Origin: Flavobacterium sp. MedPE-SWcel | GTDB taxonomy: Bacteria; Bacteroidota; Bacteroidia; Flavobacteriales; Flavobacteriaceae | Reading direction: 5' to 3' | Length of the DNA: 64,000 nucleotides | Assembly (NCBI GenBank): GCA_001874325.1 | Contig: MPCW01000006.1 | Location: 62,001-126,000 of the forward strand | Position numbers and translations under genes: made by a program | The notes under the pieces: generated by a model | What the model was told of the DNA's origin: nothing | The model's input: only the letters and a program-made list of their open reading frames with translations | Databases searched by the model: none | In this document: piece after piece, positions 51,566 to 59,688 of the stretch | Layout: each line of letters begins with the position of its first letter | Numbering within the stretch: the stretch's first letter is position 1

Positions 51566-54004
51566 ATGAAACGACTACTACTACTTACGGCTTTACTTTT
51601 TAGTTCTCTAATATTTGCACAGAATTATCAATATTTAGGAGAATATGATTCACAAGGTGTTCCTGATTACTTGGAAGTACCTGGTGATGTAGTTACAGAT
51701 GCTACCTTGCAACTAGTAGGTAACTCTTTACCAGAAGGCTACCCTGTTCCTGTTTATAATCCCCAATATATTTCTGCTGGATATGATACTGACCTTATAC
51801 TTACAGATGATGCTGAAGTATGGGTAACTTTTGTACAAGAAGGTGCTGGTTATAGAAATATCCTTGGTTTTTATACTTATGAAGTCGATAATCCGCTAAC
51901 AAGTACTCCAGAATCTGAAGATATTACAATCGTATTTCCTAATATATCTGCCGCAGGTTCAGGCGGAGGATTATTAGCTGGAGATAAAGTTAAAATAGGT
52001 GATTTTACTGCAGGAACAGGTATTGGGTGGGTATTACTTGCCAATGGTTGGAGCGGTGGAAATGTTACCGATGGACAATGGCAGTTATTTTCTAACCCTG
52101 ACTTTAACCCAGAAGCCAATCCTGATTTAAGACATCATAATGTATTATTATCTGATCCAGATAATGAACGAATTATACTTGGTTTTGAAGATATAAGAAG
52201 AGACTACTCATCTTGTGATAACGACTTTAATGATGCTGTATTCTATGTGACTTCAAACCCTTATACAGCCATGAGAATTGGTAATGTTGCTGACGTGAGT
52301 AGCGCTGCAGATGTATCTTCTGGTAATGATGGTGGATTAGAAAGTAACGGTGATCTAGCTAAACTTATAGCTAAACGAAACTTTAAAAGAGTACAAACAA
52401 ATAGCTATCTAAACAAAAAGCAGCTTCAAACTCCGTTTATAGTACAAAACACTATGATGAGAAGTGCTATGACAACAATAGAGAGTTTGTTTCCTACAAC
52501 TGGTATGTTTGGTACAGAAACATCATATATATCTAGCCCTGAAGATTTAATTGCTATTACAAATGCTAACGAAATATTTTCTATTGATTATTATATAGAT
52601 GATGAACGGGTTGCAGCAGCATTAGCCACTAAGACAACAGAAAATGTTTACGATCACTCTAAAGTAATATGCGATAGACTTAATGGTTCTTCTCTTGAAG
52701 ATGTTAGAACTATAAAACTACAAGGTCATGATATTATAATGGTAAAACTAAAAAGAGCTAATGGAGTCATAGAGTATGCACTTAGCTTTTCTATAGAAGA
52801 AACTTCAAGTCAGAATATACTACACAGTTATTGGAATATTGCACAATATCCTACTACTGACTATACTAATTTTCAAATATGGGGTGCTAACATGGGGCAA
52901 GTATGTAGTATTGTAAACCATGTATTAAATCAGTTAGAAGATAACAAAGTAGTTGTTGGAACTGAAATGGAAGATAGAATACCATCTGTTTTTGTAAAGA
53001 AAGGTATCTATAAAAATGGAGTACTTACACTAGATGTAGTGAACAAATCTATGGCATCTACCATTAATTTTACAGGTAATAAAAAAGTGACAGAGCTTGC
53101 AGAAATTGAGAGTTTCACACAAGAAATTTCACTTAATGGAGCTTTTAATGAAACTATAGAAGTGGCAATAAACGGAATATTCGATATCGGTTTCTCTATA
53201 AATGCAAATAACTCTATAAGAGAAGATGGTTTATACCTTGCCGATGGACCTTGGGGTATTGACTACAACGAAACAGAAGCCTCTATTGCTGAATTTAATA
53301 TTGAAGCTCATACTACCATAGCAGTAGCAGAAAACACATATGCAATAGAACGAAATGCAATGTTAGAAGGTACAGTATATGGTACAGTTAACCTTTTTAG
53401 AAATATCCTTGCAGGAGAGCTTACACTAGATGCATCAGGTTATGAAGCTCTTAATTTTGAAATGCAGAGTTCACATAATATAGAGGTAGTTATGGTTACA
53501 GAGGGATTAGATGATTGGAATAATCGTTTACGATTCCAAATTCCTGCAAGTGAGGAAATTTCAATATATAGCATTCCCTTAAACAACTTCACTAATCCGT
53601 CTGGCGGAAGCTTTGAAGGTGAAAATATAAGAGAGTTTGTTTTCTCTATTGTTGGTAACTATAGTTCTTTTGAACCTTTCCAATTAAATTTATCATCTCT
53701 TCTTCTAGGTCCTCAAGGAGCGCTTAGCACAGTAACAATTGAACCTCTATCTGCAATAAAAATGTACAATTATCCTAATCCATTCCAGGAGAGTACAACG
53801 ATAATGCTACCTGAACAAACTAATAGTGCAAATGTTCAGCTTATAGATATGGCAGGAAGAGCCGTACTCAATAATAAATATGCTACTACTGTTAATGGAA
53901 ACGAAATAGAGTTAACAGCATCAGGCTTACCTAAAGGTGTATATCTTATTACCGTTACAACACTCGAAAACAAAACTTATACAGCAAAATGTATAATACA
54001 ATAA
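51566..54004 (+). CDS. Secreted DUF4114/LruC-type surface protein with T9SS type A sorting domain
   Basis: 812 residues with a signal peptide (MKRLLLLTALLFSSLIFAQ). Residues about 60-225 resemble DUF4114: YNPQYISAGYD, TFVQEGAGYRNILGFYTYEV and ILGFEDIRRDY near DNDFNDAVFYV, a likely calcium-binding turn. Following sequence recalls a LruC-like region, and the last 85 residues are a type IX secretion sorting domain (MYNYPNPFQESTTI, then GRAVLNNKYATT and SGLPKGVYLI). The protein should be exported to or through the cell surface. Behind the signalling operon with its own promoter, it may be an adhesin or matrix protein that accompanies the polysaccharide. Confidence 0.8.
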   Translation: MKRLLLLTALLFSSLIFAQNYQYLGEYDSQGVPDYLEVPGDVVTDATLQLVGNSLPEGYPVPVYNPQYISAGYDTDLILTDDAEVWVTFVQEGAGYRNILGFYTYEVDNPLTSTPESEDITIVFPNISAAGSGGGLLAGDKVKIGDFTAGTGIGWVLLANGWSGGNVTDGQWQLFSNPDFNPEANPDLRHHNVLLSDPDNERIILGFEDIRRDYSSCDNDFNDAVFYVTSNPYTAMRIGNVADVSSAADVSSGNDGGLESNGDLAKLIAKRNFKRVQTNSYLNKKQLQTPFIVQNTMMRSAMTTIESLFPTTGMFGTETSYISSPEDLIAITNANEIFSIDYYIDDERVAAALATKTTENVYDHSKVICDRLNGSSLEDVRTIKLQGHDIIMVKLKRANGVIEYALSFSIEETSSQNILHSYWNIAQYPTTDYTNFQIWGANMGQVCSIVNHVLNQLEDNKVVVGTEMEDRIPSVFVKKGIYKNGVLTLDVVNKSMASTINFTGNKKVTELAEIESFTQEISLNGAFNETIEVAINGIFDIGFSINANNSIREDGLYLADGPWGIDYNETEASIAEFNIEAHTTIAVAENTYAIERNAMLEGTVYGTVNLFRNILAGELTLDASGYEALNFEMQSSHNIEVVMVTEGLDDWNNRLRFQIPASEEISIYSIPLNNFTNPSGGSFEGENIREFVFSIVGNYSSFEPFQLNLSSLLLGPQGALSTVTIEPLSAIKMYNYPNPFQESTTIMLPEQTNSANVQLIDMAGRAVLNNKYATTVNGNEIELTASGLPKGVYLITVTTLENKTYTAKCIIQ

Positions 54005-54049
54005 ATATTTAGTAGTAACCATATTTAAAAAAACACAACTACTAAACCT

Positions 54050-54085
54050 AGAACTGGAAAAGAGTAATTATTCTTTTTCAGTTCT
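54050..54085. terminator. Bidirectional terminator between the surface protein and flippase genes
   Basis: Arms AGAACTG and CAGTTCT extended by GAAAAGA/TCTTTTT (one G-T pair) with an 8-nt loop, between convergent genes. Confidence 0.75.
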
Positions 54086-54089
54086 TTAT

Positions 54090-55397
54090 TTATATAAAGG
54101 TGTAAAACCCTAGTTTTTTACGAATAACGATAATACATACAGTATTTACATATATATTAGTTATTAAACTGGCTATTGCAGCTCCTTCTATCCCATAAGA
54201 CGGAATAAGAAAAATATTTAAAAGAACATTTACTATAAATCCAGTAAAGAAAATAATACTAACACTCTTTTGATTATTAGTCATATTTAATACCTGATCT
54301 ACATTACCTGCCATAGCACTATATAAACCTCCCAGTGTTATAAATATTAATGCTGTACCTCCAGCTACAAAAGCTTCTCCAAATGCACCAAGTATCATAT
54401 CTCTAAAAAATATAAGTACAAAAGTTAATGGAATTGTTAATAGTGTTACAATTTGGGTAGAACGAGTAATAATTTTTTTCATTTCTATTCTATCATTTCG
54501 ATAAAACAGTTCTGATATTCTTGGAGAAATTACAGCACTCATAGATACTACAAAAAAGAGTGATAAATACCCAACCTTAAAAGCAGTATTATAAATACCT
54601 ACTTGGTCTTCACTAACAAGTCTACCCAACATTAATACATCAGTCCAATTCAATAATAGTAGAAAAATACCGCTAATCATCATTGGAAATGATTTCTTAA
54701 AAATATCACGTTTAGTTATCTTGGGGTAGACAATTTTAGTTTTTTCACCAAAAATGTAAAAAAGAGTAATTACTAAAGTTAATAAATAAGCACTTACATA
54801 AGCTAATAGCGTATAATACCCATTTGCTCCATTATAGTATAATAGTAGTAGTAAGCTTATAAAAAACACATTTGGAAATATAAATATCGAAAGTCCATAA
54901 GCCACAAATTTCTTTATAGATATAAAATAATAACAAACAATTTCATGAACTATCATACAGGGTACTCCCAATGCAATGATAAACATATAAATATATAAAT
55001 GTTCTTTATCAAAAATATAAGAAGATATAAAACCCGCTCCTATAGAAAAAAGTAATATTGGTACTATAGAAGATAATAATGCCAGCTTTATTGATTTAAC
55101 TAACAAGCCTTTGGAATCCTTTGAATCATTAAACCCACCTGCTAAACTCACAAAAGCATTAGGTAACCCTAATGCAAAAAACATGGCTGCTATTTGTAGA
55201 ATAGTCAATGTAAGAGAATATCTCCCCCATACAGATTCTCCATAATAATTAGTCATAAACCACATGGTTAAAAAACTAAATACCATAGCTATCATTCGAA
55301 ATAAAAATGACAAACCTCCTTTAGACAGTATATATTTTAAAGACTCTTTATCTGCTAGTATTTTTTTTATCATTAACAATTTGTGATTTCTTTTCAT
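54090..55397 (-). CDS. Second oligosaccharide/polysaccharide flippase family protein
   Basis: 435 residues with about 14 membrane helices of the MVF/polysaccharide exporter superfamily: FLTMWFMTNYYGESVWGRYSLTLT and FALGLPNAFVSLAGGF. The start ATG 55397 is used, and an internal ATG at 55373 is an alternative. It is distinct from the flippase at 41566. Placed downstream of the surface protein gene and convergent to it, it could serve a second oligosaccharide or belong to an unrelated pathway. The 255-nt region upstream, 55398-55652, shows no recognisable feature. Confidence 0.8.
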   Translation of the reverse strand: MKRNHKLLMIKKILADKESLKYILSKGGLSFLFRMIAMVFSFLTMWFMTNYYGESVWGRYSLTLTILQIAAMFFALGLPNAFVSLAGGFNDSKDSKGLLVKSIKLALLSSIVPILLFSIGAGFISSYIFDKEHLYIYMFIIALGVPCMIVHEIVCYYFISIKKFVAYGLSIFIFPNVFFISLLLLLYYNGANGYYTLLAYVSAYLLTLVITLFYIFGEKTKIVYPKITKRDIFKKSFPMMISGIFLLLLNWTDVLMLGRLVSEDQVGIYNTAFKVGYLSLFFVVSMSAVISPRISELFYRNDRIEMKKIITRSTQIVTLLTIPLTFVLIFFRDMILGAFGEAFVAGGTALIFITLGGLYSAMAGNVDQVLNMTNNQKSVSIIFFTGFIVNVLLNIFLIPSYGIEGAAIASLITNIYVNTVCIIVIRKKLGFYTFI

Positions 55398-55652
55398 TTG
55401 TACTCTATCTAATACTAAGATCGAATTACAAAAAACAATTAAAATAAATCAGGCTCCAAAATTACTCTAAAAAAACTATATTAAACGTACAATTTTAGTT
55501 TCTTGATACAATTCAAAAAATGTAGTATTAATATTACTTTTATTAAATACTTGAATTATTCTTTCAAATAAAAATTAAATCGTTTAAAAATAAACTGTAA
55601 CTTAACAGTCATTATAGAACATATACATCCTCTATACTAAAAAATTTGACTA

Positions 55653-56444
55653 ATGGAGTCTAAAATACCTAAAACAGTAATTTTTATTACTGGTGCTTTT
55701 GCGAGCCATCGTACGTGGGATAAATGGATATCATATTATGAAGAACGAGGCTATAACTGCATCGCACCTGCATGGCCTAATAAAAACGCATCATCACAAA
55801 TATTAAAAAGTAAACATCCTGATAATAATATAGCTGATACAAAACTTTCTAATGTTTTAAAACATTATACCGAAATTATCTCTCAACAACCAATGAAACC
55901 GATTGTTATAGGTCATTCACTTGGAGGACTAATAGTTCAACTGCTTCTTCAACAAAACCTAGTAATTGCTGGTGTTGCACTACACCCTATACCTCCAAAA
56001 GGTATATTCTCACTAAATCCTACTTGTCTACTATCTTCACTTAAAAGGATCGGTCTTTTTAGCTCTAGTAATGAGCCTCATTTAATAAACTTTAAAGAGT
56101 GGCAGTCCCTTTTTACTAATGGCACACCATATGAAGAACAAAAATATAGTCATGGAAAAGATGTGGTTCCGCAATCAAAAAGAGTACTTAAGGATCGTTT
56201 TTCTCAAACTGCAAAAATAAACTTTACAACACCTCATGAACCTCTACTAATAGTATCAGGAACAACAGATCGTATTACACTCCCTTCTATAAACTATAAG
56301 AATTATACTAAATATGATAAAAAAAATAGTTCTGTTATTGACTATAAAGAATTTCAAAATAAAAACCACTTTTCATATGGGTTATCGTCTTGGAAAGAAG
56401 AAGCTGACTATATCTTAGATTGGCTAGAAATAATAGATTGTTAA
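55653..56444 (+). CDS. Alpha/beta hydrolase
   Basis: 263 residues, soluble, alpha/beta-hydrolase fold: opening VIFITGAFASHRTWDKW (oxyanion HG-like region), the nucleophile elbow VIGHSLGGLIVQLLL with the catalytic serine, LIVSGTTDRITLPS near the aspartate, and NKNHFSYG carrying the histidine. Substrate unknown. It ends 14 nt before the convergent rhodanese gene. Confidence 0.88.
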   Translation: MESKIPKTVIFITGAFASHRTWDKWISYYEERGYNCIAPAWPNKNASSQILKSKHPDNNIADTKLSNVLKHYTEIISQQPMKPIVIGHSLGGLIVQLLLQQNLVIAGVALHPIPPKGIFSLNPTCLLSSLKRIGLFSSSNEPHLINFKEWQSLFTNGTPYEEQKYSHGKDVVPQSKRVLKDRFSQTAKINFTTPHEPLLIVSGTTDRITLPSINYKNYTKYDKKNSSVIDYKEFQNKNHFSYGLSSWKEEADYILDWLEIIDC

Positions 56445-56457
56445 AAATATTTATATA

Positions 56458-56844
56458 CTATTTTACAATAGGATTACCTGTATCTACCCAAGCATCTATA
56501 CCTCCATCTAGCTCTATTATATTAGTAAACCCTTTCTCTTTCATTATTACAACAGCATCAGCACTTCTACCTCCTAATTTACAATACACATATACAGGTT
56601 TGTCTTTATCTAGTTTTGCTACACGATTTTTAAAATCTTTATCATATAAATGAATATTTACCGCATCCTGAATATGCCCTGAGTTATACTCTTTAGAGGT
56701 ACGAACATCTATAACCTGTCCTTCATTTTTAGTTATATTTTCGCTAAAAACAGTAGGATTTACAAGTTCTACACCTTCTTTTTTTTGTGATTGACATGAT
56801 ACAAACATAACCAATACTGCAAACAAATATATTATTCTTTTCAT
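56458..56844 (-). CDS. Rhodanese-like lipoprotein
   Basis: 128 residues with a lipoprotein signal (MKRIIYLFAVLVMFVSCQ). A single rhodanese domain: QVIDVRTSKEYNSGHIQDAVNI and the active loop VYCKLGGRSAD with its cysteine. Periplasmic rhodaneses handle persulfide sulfur or cyanide. It may extend the sulfur theme seen at 12045 and 22010-23014, but it stands alone beside hemN. Confidence 0.9.
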   Translation of the reverse strand: MKRIIYLFAVLVMFVSCQSQKKEGVELVNPTVFSENITKNEGQVIDVRTSKEYNSGHIQDAVNIHLYDKDFKNRVAKLDKDKPVYVYCKLGGRSADAVVIMKEKGFTNIIELDGGIDAWVDTGNPIVK

Positions 56845-56910
56845 TCTTTAAAATTAAATTTAGAGTGCTAAGTTATAAAAAACATTCAAAAAAATATATA
56901 ATCTAGATAC

Positions 56911-56924
56911 ATGACAATTATCAT
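56911..56924 (+). promoter_or_regulatory. Possible FNR/CRP-family box upstream of hemN
   Basis: ATGACAATTATCAT resembles the FNR consensus TTGAT-N4-ATCAA (half-sites TGAC/ATCA, spacing 4). It lies 52 nt before the ATG at 56976. The nearby genes hemN and cco are classical low-oxygen targets. It matches only partly, so binding is not assured. Confidence 0.4.
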
Positions 56925-56975
56925 TCTTTTAGGGTAATGCTTCTCTTAATTTTGAATATTGGAAACGATATTCTC

Positions 56976-58340
56976 ATGGAAAATTCAATAATACAAAAAT
57001 ACAATGTCCCAGGACCAAGGTATACTAGTTATCCTACTGTACCTTATTGGGAAGAAGATAGTTTTACTACTGAGCAATGGAAAGAAACCATGCTTAGAGC
57101 GTTTAATGATAGTAATACTACCGAAGGCATAAGCCTCTATATACACTTGCCTTTTTGTGAAAGCATGTGTACTTTTTGTGGTTGTAACAAACGAATAACT
57201 AGACGCCATGAGGTTGAAGAGCCCTATATAGCAGCTGTTCTTAAAGAATGGAAGCTTTACTGTGACTTACTCCCAGAAAGACCAAGAATAAAAGAGCTAC
57301 ATCTTGGGGGAGGAACTCCTACATTTTTTAGTCCTGAAAATTTAGATTGGCTAATTAATGGTATACTAGAACATGCCGAAAAAGCTCCTAATTATGAATT
57401 TAGCTTTGAAGGACACCCAAATAACACAACAAGGGTACAACTTCAAAAATTATACGATTTAGGTTTTCGTAGAGTTAGTTTTGGAGTACAAGACTATAAT
57501 GAGCGTGTTCAAATAGCTATAAATAGAATACAACCATTTCATAATGTTGCAAAAGTTACTTTTTGGGCAAAAGAAATAGGTTACACCTCTATAAGCCATG
57601 ATTTAGTATTTGGTTTACCTTTCCAGACAATGGCTAATATTACTGATACTATAGAGAAAACAAAATCATTAAACCCTGATAGGATATCGTTTTACAGCTA
57701 TGCTCACGTTCCTTGGATAAAAGGTAACGGTCAACGTGGATTTGATGAGAGTAATCTTCCTAAAGATGAAGAAAAGCGATTTTTATATGAAGAAGGTAAA
57801 AATCTTTTAGCAAAAAAAGAATTTCATGAAATAGGAATGGATCATTTCGCTCTAGAAACCGATAGTATGCATGAAGCTTTTAAAACTGGTAGACTTCATC
57901 GAAACTTTATGGGTTATAGTGCTTCTAAAACACAATTAATGATAGGTTTAGGGGTATCATCTATTAGTGATAGCTGGTATAGTTTTGCTCAAAATGAGAA
58001 AAACATTGAAGCTTATTATAGAAGAATAGAAAAAAATGAATTACCTATATTTAGAGGGCATTTACTTACCGATGAAGATTTAATTATAAGAAAGCATATA
58101 CTAAATTTAATGTGCTGTTTTGAAACATCATGGGAAAGCGAAGAGCTTTACTTTGATGAAATCCCTGACATACTTATAAACCTACATGAAATGGAAAATG
58201 ATGGTTTATTAGAAATTAGAGAAAAAAGTATTATAGTTACAGAAAAAGGAAAAGCTTTTGTGAGAAATATATGCATGGCTTTTGACTTAAGATTAAAACG
58301 AAAGGCGCCAGGTACTAAGCTTTTTTCAATGACAATATAA
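56976..58340 (+). CDS. hemN: Oxygen-independent coproporphyrinogen III oxidase
   Basis: 454 residues from ATG 56976 (MENSIIQKYNVPGPRYTSYP). A start 13 codons earlier is possible but adds an unlikely hydrophobic stretch. The radical SAM cluster motif CESMCTFCGC (C-x3-C-x2-C) is followed by LHLGGGTPTF, SFGVQDYNERVQ and the C-terminal HemN-type extension with LITDEDLI-like spacing (LLTDEDLIIRKHI). It makes protoporphyrinogen for heme without oxygen, which fits the neighbouring cbb3 oxidase and the heme sensors further left. Confidence 0.93.
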   Translation: MENSIIQKYNVPGPRYTSYPTVPYWEEDSFTTEQWKETMLRAFNDSNTTEGISLYIHLPFCESMCTFCGCNKRITRRHEVEEPYIAAVLKEWKLYCDLLPERPRIKELHLGGGTPTFFSPENLDWLINGILEHAEKAPNYEFSFEGHPNNTTRVQLQKLYDLGFRRVSFGVQDYNERVQIAINRIQPFHNVAKVTFWAKEIGYTSISHDLVFGLPFQTMANITDTIEKTKSLNPDRISFYSYAHVPWIKGNGQRGFDESNLPKDEEKRFLYEEGKNLLAKKEFHEIGMDHFALETDSMHEAFKTGRLHRNFMGYSASKTQLMIGLGVSSISDSWYSFAQNEKNIEAYYRRIEKNELPIFRGHLLTDEDLIIRKHILNLMCCFETSWESEELYFDEIPDILINLHEMENDGLLEIREKSIIVTEKGKAFVRNICMAFDLRLKRKAPGTKLFSMTI

Positions 58341-58373
58341 AATAGCTAAATACTAACCTAACTCCAATATAAA

Positions 58374-58397
58374 TAAAAAGCCTCAATTGAGGCTTTT
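58374..58397. terminator. Bidirectional terminator between hemN and the TauE-like gene
   Basis: A perfect 24-nt palindrome AAAAAGCCTCAA/TTGAGGCTTTTT between convergent genes. Confidence 0.85.
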
Positions 58398-59111
58398 TTA
58401 ATGATCTATAATACCACAGTCTGGATTACTTTGTACAAAGAGACTAACATCTGACGGGGAAAGAAAAGGTATTCCTAAACCAAGCCCCCTTATAATAAAT
58501 AACATCCCTATAAACACTGCAGCATAGGGAACTATTTTGTTTAAGCTATTACGTAATGACGTAGACATAAAACCAGACGCATATACTACAGCAGTCATAA
58601 GCGGTATAGTACCTAGTCCGTACAAAATCATATACGTAACACCCAATACTTCGTTTTGCATAGATATAGCACCGAATAGTGCTGCATAAACCATAGCACA
58701 AGGTAAAAATCCATTTAATAAGCCTGTAATAAATAAAGCTTTATAACTTCGTTTAGTAAACTGCTTACCTAATCCACTCTTTACTTTTGCTATAACACGA
58801 TATACTGGTTTTGAAAAATTGTAACGTGCAAAAATTCGTTCTGGAACAACAGCAATAACTATCATTATTAATCCTGCTATAATAGATAATTGTTGTTGCA
58901 TACCTGCAAGGTAAAGCCCCTTACCTATTATACCAAAAACCAACCCTAAACTACCATAAGCCGTAAGTCTACCAAAATGATAAAGCATTATTTGTATTGC
59001 TTTCTTAGCTTGGTTATCTCTATCTACAGGTAACATCATGGCTATAGGGCCACACATGCCTATACAATGCAGACTAGAAAGCAAACCTAATATTAGAGCC
59101 GAATAAAGCAT
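58398..59111 (-). CDS. Sulfite exporter TauE/SafE-type (CcoH-like) membrane protein, cbb3 assembly
   Basis: 237 residues with about six membrane helices. LLSSLHCIGMCGPIAMMLP near the start (with cysteines), then LNGFLPCAMVYAALFGA, are the landmarks of the subfamily found beside cco genes in many bacteria, likely for copper or maturation rather than sulfite. It is last in the reverse-strand cbb3 cluster, 110 nt after fixH with a large inverted repeat between them. Confidence 0.82.
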   Translation of the reverse strand: MLYSALILGLLSSLHCIGMCGPIAMMLPVDRDNQAKKAIQIMLYHFGRLTAYGSLGLVFGIIGKGLYLAGMQQQLSIIAGLIMIVIAVVPERIFARYNFSKPVYRVIAKVKSGLGKQFTKRSYKALFITGLLNGFLPCAMVYAALFGAISMQNEVLGVTYMILYGLGTIPLMTAVVYASGFMSTSLRNSLNKIVPYAAVFIGMLFIIRGLGLGIPFLSPSDVSLFVQSNPDCGIIDH

Positions 59112-59118
59112 TTAATAC

Positions 59119-59219
59119 AAAATTAATAGAGATTAAAGAATAGATAGTAAGCCTTAAAACAAGGAATAGAGTTAGTAAGTAGACTTACTATCTATTACAG
59201 AAAATAGTCTCTAATTTAT
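59119..59219 (-). repeat. Competing inverted repeats between fixH and the TauE-like gene
   Basis: AATAGATAGTAAG at 59139-59151 is perfectly complementary to CTTACTATCTATT at 59184-59196, with further outer pairing (AAATTA and AGAGA near 59119-59131 with the sequence near 59207-59219). A second palindrome TAGTAAGT-AG-ACTTACTA at 59173-59190 uses the same CTTACTA segment. So three copies of TAGTAAG can form two mutually exclusive hairpins. No T-run follows, so it is not a simple terminator. Confidence 0.6.
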
Positions 59220-59221
59220 AA

Positions 59222-59677
59222 TCAATTAAGTGTCATCATTTTATTATTTAGATATGCTGTATCATTATATTTCCACTCTACAGCAATGTCCCAACGGCCG
59301 CCTGCCAAATCGTTTTTAGGTATGAGCAGATATGGAACTGAAATTGAAATCGGAATTTCAAAATCCAGCCTTTGGTTAGACGGCCTGTATAAGGACACTT
59401 TTCCTTTTATTTTTGAAGCATCAAAATCAGCTGGAAAACTAATTTTAATGTTAATATCATCTTGATCTATTATTACCTTATCTACTAGGTTAACAGCATT
59501 ACGTTCTCTATCTAATTTGCCCTGTAACTCAAGTTCCATCTTGTAATAATCTTCTACTACAAGCTCATTATCATATTTAGAGTTTGATTGTACTTTTATT
59601 ACAAAAAATAATATGAAGCTCATAAAAAGTAAAATCGCTATAAAAATCCCCGTTCCCCAATTCATTTTAATTTTCAT
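59222..59677 (-). CDS. fixH: FixH family protein (cbb3 oxidase assembly)
   Basis: 151 residues with one N-terminal membrane anchor (GTGIFIAILLFMSFILFFVI) and a beta-rich periplasmic domain (VKIDQDD-type region NIKISFPADFDASKIKGKVSLYRP, LLIPKNDLAGGRWDIAVEW). FixH/CcoI partner proteins help insert copper into cbb3 oxidase. It lies 11 nt after ccoG on the same strand, which supports the assignment. Confidence 0.85.
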   Translation of the reverse strand: MKIKMNWGTGIFIAILLFMSFILFFVIKVQSNSKYDNELVVEDYYKMELELQGKLDRERNAVNLVDKVIIDQDDINIKISFPADFDASKIKGKVSLYRPSNQRLDFEIPISISVPYLLIPKNDLAGGRWDIAVEWKYNDTAYLNNKMMTLN

Positions 59678-59688
59678 AATCTTTGATT

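Noticed and set aside
54090..55397. MATE-type drug efflux pump
   Set aside because: Helix count and opening motif (MTNYYGESVWGRYSL) fit polysaccharide flippases better, and the neighbourhood favours export of sugars.
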